In this document: in pieces, positions 36,414 to 47,339 of the stretch
Numbering within the stretch: position 1 is the first letter of the stretch
Layout: each line of letters opens with the position of its first letter
Translations under genes and position numbers: made by a program
The notes under the pieces: generated by a model
Database searches by the model: none
What the model was told of the DNA's origin: nothing
The model's input: only the letters and a program-made list of their open reading frames with translations
Assembly: GCA_022385755.1 (NCBI GenBank)
Contig: MU278348.1
Span: 1,275,035 to 1,339,034, forward strand
Origin: Trametopsis cervina
Lineage: Eukaryota; Basidiomycota; Agaricomycetes; Polyporales; Irpicaceae
Reading direction: 5' to 3'
DNA: 64,000 nt

Positions 36414-37647
36414 ATGGTGCCATGGAACGCAGCGAAAGCAAAGGTATGCTGCAACCTCGCATGTGCCTGAAGACTCATGTGGATGGTCTACTTATGGATT
36501 CACCCGATTACAGGTGCAGCTGAGGTCGGTACATGTTCATACGTACCCAGATATCCGAGAATAATACTGTACAAGACTGGGAGTGCAACGCCTTCGCACC
36601 CTACAAGAGAAGAAGGCGGCTCAAGCCAAGGCCGCGCGCCGCGATATTGCCATGCTTCTTGAGAAAGGCAAGCTCGAAACCGCAAGAATCAAGGTAGAGA
36701 ACAGTGAGAACACTGTATCGTATGCACGACATACACGATCTGCTGCTGACTCCGAGATTTATCGCATCAGTTATCAACGAGGATGTCTACATAGAACTCC
36801 TTGAGCTCCTAGAACTCTATTGTGAATTGCTACTGGCCCGTTTCGGTCTGCTGGATCAAAAGTGCGCTACCTTAATCGTAGCGCCATATTGTAATGCTCA
36901 TGAGACACCCCACAGCGCGCGGGAACCTGATGCAGGTGTTAGCGAAGGCGTGTGCAGTATCATCTATGCCGCCCCAAGAACGGAACTGAAAGGTGGGCTT
37001 GTGGCTTCTCTATTTTTACCCCATCGCACAGAGTTTGACCTCGACTTCCCAATTATCAGAGCTTCATCTGTTACGTGACATCCTTATGCACAAATACGGA
37101 CGTGAATTCTCTGCGGCGGTAATGGAGAACAAGGACGGCTGTGTTAGCGAGCGCGTAAGGCATCTTGGAAGTTGATCGTTTAAACTCCAGCTCATCCCCA
37201 TGGGCCATCAGGTCACAAGGAAGCTCTCAACATTGACTCCTTCACCCCAACTCGTGGATGCGTATCTCGGAGAAATCGCGAAGGGCTACGGGATTGCATG
37301 GTCTCCGCCGAATGCGCGGGATGATGGTCCGGATGACGATGGGGGCGTAAAGGTTTGTTTTTCAGATTCAGTTATCACAGATCAGGGTCATGATACAGGG
37401 GCTCTCGTGTTACTCTCTGTAGGAACGCGACACGAGCACAGCCTTGGACTCACCTCTTCCGGATGCCACCGCTATATCAGCCGAAGCAAGGCAGGCAGGC
37501 GTGAGGACTCCGAAGTTACCTGAAATTCCGCCGACGGAGGATGCGTCAGCGAAAGAGTCAGCCCCCAAGGAAACTTCCAAACCTGCCGTACCAGAAGATG
37601 ATTTTGAGGCCCTGGCGAAACGCTTCGCGGCGCTCAAGAAGCGCTAG
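36414..37647 (+). CDS. IST1: IST1-like ESCRT-III regulator
   Basis: Binds Did2 and Vps4 and regulates ESCRT-III disassembly in multivesicular body sorting. Eight exons (36414-36443, 36514-36524, 36576-36703, 36771-36861, 36916-36992, 37060-37154, 37212-37352, 37423-37647) give 265 residues. The ESCRT-III-like helical core runs from VQLRLGVQRLRTLQEKKAAQ through RRDIAMLLEKGKLETARIKVEN and INEDVYIELLELLELYCELL to the helix LLRDILMHKYGREF. A Pro/Glu-rich linker leads to the C-terminal DFEALAKRFAALKKR, which fits a MIT-interacting (MIM1-type LxxRLxxLK) motif. The first exon is 30 nt and the second only 11 nt. Both are needed to give the conserved start WNAAKAKVQLRL. Confidence 0.93.
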
Positions 37648-40493
37648 ATGGAGTTCCTACTACTATCCGGCCCCCGTATGGAGGATCGCACATTGTGTAG
37701 CGTTGCTTCCTACAGTACAGCATGCGAAAAATCCCAATATTTTATAAGTTTGTCACGCGATATAGCTAAAATCAAGTTGAAGGATCGGATCGAAAGGATG
37801 AAACATGCGAGGATCTCGCATGGTACACGCTTCAGCCGACTCGGCGGACCAATCATGTAATGTCGACAAAGCTGAGTTACTCTAAGGAAGTGTACACTAC
37901 CCTTGGCTTGCATTTGATCCGTCTGTCACTTATTTCTTATGCAGGCTCAACGTCTACATTTATCTGTGCTGTTTATTGTAGATACATCTGCTTGAAGTGC
38001 ATCACTACCCTGAGGTTTGTTCAGCCAGCCACAACGCGTGTTCGACTATGATGCCCCTGCCGCGACCACCATCAGGTCTCAGACGCATGTGACATGGTTC
38101 TGTCATCTCGACGACTTCTTCCCGATGCAGATGGGCGGTGGCCAGCGCAATTTTGGACTGCGGGCAGGCATGACGCAAAAGGCACTTATGTTTCGCGTAT
38201 TCCTCCAGTCGCACCCTGTTGCAACCGCACGTCCTTGATAAGTATGGTCTGAAGTCTCCTGGACTGCTAAATTGTATACGCATACGTCACGACGCCGCTG
38301 ATGAAAGTCAGGATGTACGGCATGCAAACAACATTCATCCTCACATTCACCTGGAGATCTCGGCCAGGTTGATAGAAACCCGCAGGATGCGTAAGACGTC
38401 GCGGCGAGCCGTCACATCCTTCCACGATACCGCAAGTACGCCGTGTCTGGACGCAACCGTGGCGCAGCGAATGGGAGAACCCGGCGAAACTGCCGGTCCA
38501 GTGACTGACCCTCCGTAGCCTGTCATTCTTATAGCCTGCAGATTATCGATCCACTAGAAATGACTAGCCGCATGCAATGTCTATTCGACGGATAGTCTTC
38601 AAGTGTTCAGTGGTGTGGGCGAACATCCGCCGCCCGGAATCCATGTAGTACGATGCCGTGTCATACTGAGTTTGACGGGATCAGTATAGCCCATGAGGTA
38701 GTCGAAGAAAACTGGGCCCGTGTGCAGGACATGAGTATACACACAAGGATATCCGGGATCTGACTCTGACCCTGCGAGCTGATGTCCGCATATCTCTGCG
38801 CCGTGGTCTTGTGCGCGTCATCCTTACGTCCGCTAGCAGGGGTGAGAGACTTCGTGTCGGCGCAAATTCCGGGCACATTGGGGCTACGTATCCGATGTGG
38901 GTCTTCAGGAAGTTGCAATGCCTCGACAAGAACAATCAATTTGGTATTGAATACGCTCGTACGCGGTTCGCTTCGAATTTGTAGGTTCGGACATCGGCGC
39001 GTATCATCTGGTTTATTTCTTTGAGATGGTCGAGACTTTCACGAGTAGTTGAAGAACCAGACGGTGTACAGCTCCTCACTGGCTCCGTGCATCTCGGCCT
39101 GTCCCTGTACGTCGGCCCTGTAGAGTACAGCTACTCCCACGAGGCAACAGAAACTGATGCCTTGCTGCAGCGGAGAACTTCTGTGGCGCGACATGTGTAA
39201 GAATCAGGCTGGTAACTGTGAAGGGCCAGCAGAGTCAGATGACGCGCCGCGACCATCGAAGGTGCTCACAGTTCAGCCACAAGAACTGACCATCGTGGGC
39301 AACGTTTGAACTGCCGAATTTCTTGCGTGGACGGCGGGCAGTGTGTTATCTCCCACTCGACCGCATACGGCTTGACCGGGCACCGCGATGTTGGAAGGCG
39401 TGGGAGGTCTACGGTAGGCTGTATTGCGCAGTCCAGGATGAAATGGGACGAGGTGTGGATTGCAGGGCTGAAAGCGTTCTGCCTTGTTAGACTGGCTGGT
39501 AGGGTGGACCAGAAATAGCTGCGCACGGCGACATACTATAATGGGCGGTGCGCCCTGTCGACAGGGGGTAAATAAATAGTAAATGTGCGATCGCGGCGAA
39601 GAAAAAGTTCCGCCGGTAGGGCAGTAACCCGTGTTGCATAAAGACTCGCAAGGTGGGTGTCTTCGCAATAGCAGCCGGTGATAATGCACCCAGTGCCAGT
39701 TGGGAGCCTATACAATATTTGAGTAACATACTTCCTGTTTTCGTGCCCTCCCGTGAAGGTTGGACGTGCGATAGGTGCCGTGATTGGCTGTTATCTAAAG
39801 AGAACAACCACAAAGAACCGCGGAGAAGGAGGGTAAGATGCGTGGCAAGCCCTCGTGGTGATGAAATGAGACCGAGGAGTCAAGAGGTCATAAATCGGAC
39901 GTAGCGAAGGCGTACCGCAATATCCTCCCATCGGTTGCGTCGGGGGCGACAGACCTCTGGGAGAATGTGATACTATGTGTGATTTGATTGTCTCTTCAGG
40001 ATAGTGAGCAAGGAGCCAGCAGCACACCAGGCGGCTGCAGCCCCCAGACGTGTGAGAGGTGCGGCGGCTTTAGGAGGTCGTACTCTTTTCAACGGCGGCC
40101 AGAGCCTCACTTTTCTCTGTATGTCAACATGTCATAGGGTCGCAAATCCAGCGTTCAATGCTGCAACAGGGGCGTTTCCGGTCGGCAGTTCGGTGTCGAT
40201 GCATCAATAGAGCCAGCCTGAGAACCCAGTTCTATCAAAAATGGTCCGCGATATTGATCCATCCAAGATGCATTGTACGGTAACAATTTCCTGTCAAAAC
40301 AAGGTTTCTCAGTATAGGCAGGTAGCTGATATAAGGCTTCACGACTCTGCTTGTTACATAGCAGTGGTAGGTAGCAAAGCGCTACCGAAAGCCCCTTCAC
40401 GGAAACCCACGTGACACGTGTTTGATGACTTTGTCTCCGCCGAATCTGCAGATGAAATCGGGACGCGTCTAAATCGAGGCAAGGGCACAGTCT
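37648..40493. other. Gene-poor stretch with scattered coding-like fragments
   Basis: About 2.8 kb without a gene I can assemble. Minus-strand fragments have coding-like composition, e.g. 38008-38110 (RLRPDGGRGRGIIVEHALWL) and about 38570-38680 (two overlapping frames, YDTASYYMDSGRRMFAHTTE). No consistent exon chain or family emerged. It may contain a fast-evolving or decaying gene. Confidence 0.35.
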
Positions 40494-40582
40494 ATGTCTC
40501 CGCCGGTAAGTCTGACTGCTCGATTATTTGTATAAAATGCAACCTCCCCTTCGACCACCGACAACGCCCCCAGTCGTTACCC

Positions 40583-42058
40583 ATGCAAGCATCCGTGTTT
40601 CACCACCGCTCAATGCCAGAGCACGAATATGACCCAATGGACGAGGACGAATATGATGCGGACAGCGATACATACTCCGTTCTCTCCGATTCCTTTTCGA
40701 CTTTCTCGAGTCGCAGATCTATCTCCACCGCAGACACCGAGATGCACTCAATACGCTCTGCTTCACCGACACGGTCGGTCATGTCTATGACAAGCTCAAT
40801 ACGCGCAACAGCGTATCGTCACGAATACGGGCGCGGTCTCAACAATTACTCAGAGGTATACAGTTTGCCCGCGGATGAAGAGGAGCTAGAGAGACTAGGT
40901 ATATTTACTAGGCGCTCTACTTACACGTATTCACTGAAATATCTACCAGACAAACAACACATTATGTTTATGGAAGTTATGGGCAAGTATGTGCCACCAA
41001 TGTACGATGTTCTAGCCGATGCGCCAGGAGAACAGAAAGCATGTGTCGATCTAGGTTGTGGAAGTGGCAGCTGGTGAGAACTACGTCTGTGCACCTCCGA
41101 ACGCCTTTTGAACCGCGTGGGCTTAAAGGATCTTGGACGTTGCCCATGACTTTCCGCACGTCAGTGCCGTAGCTGTTGATCTCGTCCCGATGCAGGTGCT
41201 GTGAGTATGGGTCGTCTGTCACCGTGTAAAACACTTCATTGACTTAAAGGTGCCACAGGGACATGCCGCCGAATTGCAGGTAGCACGTTTGCGCCCACAT
41301 TGCATCTGCATGCTCTGACGTCTCACTCGTAGGAGCGAGGTCGACGATGTGAACCTCGGATTGCAGCATTTCTACGGGGAGTTCGACGTTGTGCATGCTC
41401 GGTTGATATCTTCCGGGGTAAGACTACCTTGCGTCCGCTACAATCGGCCTTATTCTACCTTTTTTACGCTTCGCTGACTCTGTAACACTTAGATTCGCGA
41501 TTATTGTGGGCTTATTGACCACATAGCGCTGACGCTCAGACCCAGGGGTCTTGTCGATCTCACAGAGTTTGATTTCCGGATATACGGGCGCGACCGTAAA
41601 CCGATCCCTATAGACGCACATGCACCCGCTATTGCGAGATGGATGAATCTCGCTCATCGTGCAGTCCAACATCGGGGTGGCGAACCAGACGCCGCTAATC
41701 ACCTATACCGATGGATGAACGACCATCCTTCCTTTGAGGGGGCCACATACCATGAGTGGTGGTTCCAGATTTCGCCCTGGCGTCGAGGGAAAGACCCTGA
41801 ATCTCGCTGGGAGAATAGGCACGGTACGGCTATGCGCGATGATATCTACGTATGTCCAGCTTGCTCCGGCCGTTGCCATAGGCTGATCTTCTGTAGTCTT
41901 TCATGAAGTCGGGACGGCCACTCATACTCAGAACTGGCGTACCACAAGAAGTCTTGGACCCTGTCGAAGAAGCAGCTGTACGCGAGCTCACTGAGAATCT
42001 CGTGGACGGGTACATCCGCGTCGAGAATGCGTATGCCCGCAAGAAGCTTGATGCCTAG
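40583..42058 (+). CDS. SAM-dependent methyltransferase
   Basis: Class I methyltransferase of unknown substrate. Six exons (40583-41073, 41129-41200, 41250-41279, 41333-41417, 41493-41849, 41897-42058) give 398 residues. The N-terminal 90 residues are acidic and Ser-rich (DPMDEDEYDADSDTYSVLSD). The SAM-binding motif I is CVDLGCGSGSWILDVAHDFP, followed by an acidic loop AVDLVPMQ (motif II) and FDVVHARLIS (motif IV), as in the LaeA/UMTA-like methyltransferases common in Agaricomycetes. The 30-nt third exon contains RDMPPNC. An alternative start is a 12-nt exon at 40494-40505 (Met-Ser-Pro-Pro) spliced to 40574, which would add seven residues upstream of the chosen ATG. Confidence 0.87.
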
Positions 42059-43274
42059 GCGCAGTAGCAATTTACAGCTATATCTTCCCAAGCACATCGC
42101 CGCCGAAGTGCGTCTTTAGTCTGCAGAGTAATAGGGTGGATTCTCCCAGCCCCTGAGGGGGCGTGTGGATACTGGTCAGGCACGAGGGGCGCGGAGTTCC
42201 AGTTAACTCGCGACATGACTGGTCGTTGATTGTTACAGTAGGAGCCTCAGAGGTGTCTACGACCGCTGGTTGTACTGGTGAGCCGTCTTTGTGACGCAAC
42301 CTAACTCTGACGATTTCAGTCTGTACAGTATTCTGCCGACAACGGACATCCATAGATTAGTCCATTGGAAACACGCGTCTATGATTGCTACCGCCTGACT
42401 AGTTATGCACGGATGTTGAAGTGATATTTGCGTGACGAAGGTGTCCGTTTGACACGGAACGTATTGCAGCCTCTTGAGTCACTGATGTGTTCTGTTGAGC
42501 CGATGCTGCATTTCAGAGTATACAGGAAGTGATCGGATGATGATGGATATGGCTGAAGAGTTACGAAATTTCTGACTTGAGCCCACGGTACAAGGCAGGT
42601 GAGTACGACTCAAAGTTGATAATAGTCGGGAGAGGTCGAGAAGATAGTCTTAGATCAACGGCCTTAGCTATTTTGACTTCCATCTCGTAAGCGAGCAGAA
42701 TCACTTGCAGGGATGAATCGTTCGTAATAAGGCTTCGAGTGAGAAACAATTCCGAGTCGATTCCATGTTCAGTGAATGCCGAAAGTCCGTGCACCAGATT
42801 ATCCAGCGCGCTGGGCTCAATTGATCGTCAGCACACTCAGATAATTAGCTGTATATCGTATACACATCCGGGAAAATCCAGGTATCGCTGGCCCTCTTAG
42901 TACTCTAGTGCGATTTGAAGCTGTGATATACCGGTACTACATACGGAGTTCATTCTCAATGGTATCATGTCTTCTTACCACCAACTTGAAGTTGGCTACT
43001 GTAGTTCAAATTACTATACTCGGAAGAGCGTCACACCGTGTCACACGGCCAAACGGTCTTGCCGTCAGCTCGCAATTTGTGATGCCGCGGACGCTGCCTG
43101 CTGACGATGCGAAAGCTGCGGCATAGGAGCTACGCAACGCTGTCGGCACATGCGCTAGTAAGCACAGACATCGATTTGCTCCCTCTAGGGTGAGTAGCCA
43201 TGATTCTCCTTCCAATGTGAAGAGTGCCACACATTCATGTTGACAGAACGGCGCAGGACGCAGGATGGCCGGAC
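42059..43274. other. Intergenic, no gene seen
   Basis: About 1.2 kb with only short unrecognisable open frames (e.g. 42561-42794 minus). It ends in the aldo/keto reductase promoter. Confidence 0.5.
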
Positions 43275-43283
43275 TATATAAAG
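43275..43283 (+). promoter_or_regulatory. TATA box of the aldo/keto reductase gene
   Basis: The string tatataaag lies 56 bases before the start codon at 43339, a usual spacing for a TATA box with a short 5' UTR in fungi. Confidence 0.6.
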
Positions 43284-43338
43284 AGCAGGACAGCGACGAA
43301 GGGCTTCAACCTCATCGCTCAGCTATCGCGTACACACA

Positions 43339-44809
43339 ATGGCTGCGACTCTGCCCACCAGAAAGCTCGGAAATGCTGTATCCACTGCAGTTGGATTTGG
43401 TGCCATGTCCATTTCAGCATTTTACGGTGCGCCAAAGCCTGACGAAGTGCGCATGAAAGTGAGTGTTAACACAATGTAATCTATTCCGCGAGCCGTTCTG
43501 ACGTGGTCATCTAAGTTCCTAGACGAGTTATACGCAAGTGGCTGCAGGCATTGGGACACAGCCAACACGTACGGAGACTCAGAGGAACTCCTGGGCAGAT
43601 GGTCGGTAGCGCACTCTGGTTATATCGCGTTGTTTGACACTAAGTTTTTCTCCTTCACGCCCAGGTTCAAACGTACAGGCAAGCGAAATGAAATATTCCT
43701 GGCGACGAAGTTTGGTATAGTCATGGGAGACGGAAAACCAACAACAGTCAATGGATCTCCGGAGTATTGCAACGCTCAGATTGAAACGTCCCTCCAGCGC
43801 CTTGGAGGTATGTTTACATCTCTGTATCGAACAGTATGCAGACACTAATAACTGAATGTTGCAGTCGATTACGTGGACCTCTTTTATCTTCACCGGTGAG
43901 TTTACTCTAGAAAAGATGACAAACGGCACTATCTGACTCGCCGTACGCAGACCTGACCCTACCATTCCCATCGAGAAAACTGTAGGCGCGATGAAGGAAC
44001 TAGTCGAGTAAGTTGCTATGCTTCTTTTCCATATTTACACCATTTATCGGTCGTCTTAGAGCTGGGAAGGTCCGTCAGATCGGCCTCTCAGAATGCAATG
44101 CCGACACTATTCGCCGTGCGTACGCGGTTCACCCCATCGCTGCAGTCCAGGTCGAATATTCGCTATTCACCCTTGACGTTGAGCGCCCGAAGATCGACAT
44201 TCTGCGAACGGCGAGGGAACTCGGGATCAGCGTGGTGGCTTACTCTCCGCTCGGACGCGGTTTATTGACGGGACGCTATGTGGGGTTTCTCTGCTATATA
44301 TGCGAAAACTTGCTCAACCAAATCATGACAGGCGTCGCCAGACGACTTCCAGCCAGATGACGGCCGCCGTTATCTCCCAAGGTACGCTATAGATTTAGCG
44401 GGTGTTCGAGTAATGGCTCATGGTCGGCATACAGGTTCTCGGCGGATAATTTCCCGAAGGTCAACGAGGCTGTTGCCGCCGTGGCTGCTATCGCCAAGAA
44501 ACACAATGCAACATCAGGTCAGGTCGCACTAGCTTGGCTACTTGCGCAGGGAGATGATATCATTCCTATACCTGGCACAACCAGAATTGAGGTATGCTCC
44601 TTTGCTTAGATCACATATGGTGCAAGAATGCAACTGTGGTCCATTCTCAGAACCTTCAGGAGAATCTCGGCGCTCTCAAGTTGAAGCTCTCCGATGAGGA
44701 CATTGCAGAGGTCCGACGACTTGCGGAGGCCGTAGATGGTACTATAGGCGCGAAGCATACCGAGGTTGGCCTGAAACTACTGTATGCTGATACTCCGAAG
44801 TTGGATTGA
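43339..44809 (+). CDS. Aldo/keto reductase
   Basis: NADPH-dependent cytosolic oxidoreductase for carbonyl substrates. Nine exons (43339-43458, 43516-43601, 43665-43807, 43865-43895, 43951-44007, 44060-44279, 44332-44381, 44435-44591, 44651-44809) give 340 residues, the family length. The catalytic tetrad is visible: Asp and Tyr in [12 protein letters not shown], Lys in IFLATKFG, His in DLFYLHR. The cofactor-binding C-terminal part has [13 protein letters not shown] and [20 protein letters not shown]. The overall wording is close to the fungal yakC/pyridoxal-reductase-like group. The substrate is not predictable. A TATA box sits just upstream, suggesting an inducible promoter (inference). Confidence 0.95.
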
Positions 44810-45973
44810 AGCCCACTGGCTGCGTGAAGGAGTAGTGAGTCGTTGTGTCTAAATATATGTCAACCCTCTTTGTTGATCAGTCAGTTAGCAGCTAGGGTTA
44901 TTATGCACATGGAGTTGTGCGCCTGGATGTATGTATGCTTTGCCGTGAAGCCGAAACACAATACATCAGGATCATTTGGAGTAGCATCCAATAAATGTAC
45001 GATGACATATACCAGCAGGCGCTGAATGTGCATACAGTCTTTCGAGCATGCACGACTACTTGAACTGACAGTCTCAATCGTTGCTGGTAGGTTTACCGTA
45101 TATACTACACAGTAAGGATGGTATCCAGTAGAATGATGAGTGAAAGCGATAGCACCGTATGTTGTCATGTTGGCAATGTGACGTGTAGGCGTTGCTGTAT
45201 GGTACGTCCGCCTCCTACATTTTTCTACTCAAGCTGACAACCGCTGTAGGAGTATTGACCGTTATACCAGATTAACAATGGGACCCAACTCTTTCTCGGT
45301 ACATCATGTCTTTTAAGGTTTTAGTTACGGAGGCTGCGGATAGCAGCACAAATGTGAGCCACAATGTTGCGAAAGCAGGTACTAGCCATATCCTCATTTT
45401 GTAACGAATGCTGGCATCGTCATGAACTGTAGTAGGTCAATCACATACCAATTTGCAGCAATCTTCACTGAATATTTGGCAGGCTAGGTCAAGGTGTTGG
45501 GTCATATCCTTCATCAAGATGTACATATGCTTTGCTGTTGAGCCGAAGACGATGTATTAGCCGCAGGTGGAGCATCTATCCTTTGGTAAATTGTCATGCA
45601 ATCCATTGAACGCTGATATACTTAAAGATAAAATGGACGTGGCCTGCGTTTAATCGAAGGTATGGCTAGAGTGTACTTGGCGTACTCTTCTGAACCACCT
45701 CCATTCTATTCACTCCACCCTCACACAATGTGCCGCTCAAGAAATTGTTCACATAAGCATGTGCGCGCGATCTGACGCAGAGTCATATACAGTAAGTTGA
45801 TCATCTGAGGAAATATATCACCAAGTTGACCGGTGGCTTACGGATTGAAGAAGTTATGCAAATAGTCCCGTGAGCAGTTTACTCCAGCAGAGCGCTCTCC
45901 AATTTCTTGTTGCATTCCAATAGCGGCTCACCCGGCCTCGATTATACTGTAGTCAATCCAGGCAGCTCTCAAA
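44810..45973. other. Intergenic with a diverged short direct repeat
   Basis: No gene seen. Segments at about 44926-44970 and 45518-45562 resemble each other (both contain tatgctttgc followed by agccgaa), suggesting an old local duplication or a low-copy repeat. Confidence 0.4.
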
Positions 45974-45985
45974 TATATAAAAAGG
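45974..45985 (+). promoter_or_regulatory. TATA box of the small secreted protein gene
   Basis: A tatataaaaagg element lies 127 bases before the start codon chosen for the next gene (46101), and 100 bases before the alternative ATG at 46074. Confidence 0.55.
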
Positions 45986-46100
45986 TGAGGATTCGTGGTT
46001 GAAATATCCTCACCGCCCTCATCCAAAGTCTACAGTACGTGGCTTGTCGTTCACTATTTTCCCCACCCGCAACATGTCTGACGACTCTGAAGGTGATAAT

Positions 46101-46479
46101 ATGAAGCTTGTTGTTGCTATCACAGCACTGTTCGCCGCCGCCGTCCACGCCCAGGAGTACGATGTACTCGCCTACCTGGGAACCGACTGCAATGGAGCAA
46201 ACTTGGGAGGCGTCGAGGGCGACGGTGGCGTCAGCAACTGCGAACCTGTCATCAATGCCCAGTCTCTGTTGCTCGACACACTCTCCACAGGTTGCACGGC
46301 CTTCACATTCCAAACTGACGCAACTTGCACGCTGGCGGCCAACCACTTCTATGAGGGAGGGTCAGCAACTGGATGCCAGAAGAATTTGGACTTCTCGTAC
46401 ATCCTGGTGGACTGCGGTAAGGCGGCTCAAAGTCATGGCCGCACATGATGATAGCTGATCATGAACTACAGACAACTAA
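46101..46479 (+). CDS. Small secreted cysteine-containing protein
   Basis: Unknown function. Two exons (46101-46416, 46472-46479) give 107 residues. The start MKLVVAITALFAAAVHAQ is a clean signal peptide with a likely cut after AHA/AQ. The mature part is acidic, about 90 residues, with six cysteines (in TDCNG, SNCEP, TGCTA, ATCTL, TGCQK, VDCDN), which could form three disulfides. The second exon adds only Asp-Asn-stop; without splicing the frame reads on to 46448 with a less likely tail. An in-frame ATG at 46074 would put nine polar residues before the signal peptide. Resembles the small secreted proteins abundant in Agaricomycetes. Confidence 0.7.
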
Positions 46480-47339
46480 CATCGGCCAATTTGCCACCTG
46501 AACTGGATCTTGTATAACCGGTCATTGACAGCAATGTATCAACCTACCTCTATTGTACAGTTCCACTCACATTCTCCACCGTGCAATAAATATGTTCACG
46601 ATCAAGCGCAAACGGAGTTGATGACGTTCAATGCATGTAGGCGTCACCCACGCGACGCGCTCAGGTCACGTGTGCGTGCATATTACCGTGGTGGAAATCT
46701 TTCTCCGTCACTGTATCGGTGGTCGTGCTGTCCTCTCCTGCACATCCATACCAAGCCATAAGGTTCGAGCGAGAAATCAGCCATGAATCAAACCTTCCAG
46801 ATTCATTGCCATTCCTAAATTTGGAACATCGCTCTCACAAATTACACTCAAAACCTGACAGTCCCGGTGCATCATGCCAACTTGCCGTAGTATGAAGGTG
46901 AGTGTCCTGACCAGAAAGGTCAACCTTGTAAGGTCTTCGATGTACCCCGAGTTAACTGCTCAGATGATTGCTCAGATGGATCCCGCGAGGCACAGCGACA
47001 ACTTGTGCGATGCGGAACGCCTGTTCGCACCCATTCCACAGACGCATCGCTTCTCACAAATATGACACCTGGCTCTCACCTGGGGACTATAGGCCCCTGC
47101 CGAAAGGTTGGCATCAGACACGGGGTGAGCCGAGTACTCCTGATGCATGATGATCTGTCAATAGCTTAACTTTCACCATTTTAGAAACCCACTGTAGCTC
47201 CAGTACATTCATACCGTCTACGTCCGGCAGTAATATTCATGAGCTCACCCTGCAGGTAGTGCGCGACCCTTTGCAAATGAAGCCTTATAGTGGCCACTCG
47301 CACGACAGGAGAAAAATCGACGGCTATCCTTTCACCGAT
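46480..47339. other. Intergenic, no gene seen
   Basis: Between two secreted-protein genes; presumably the 3' UTR of the first and the promoter of the second. Short open frames only. Confidence 0.5.
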
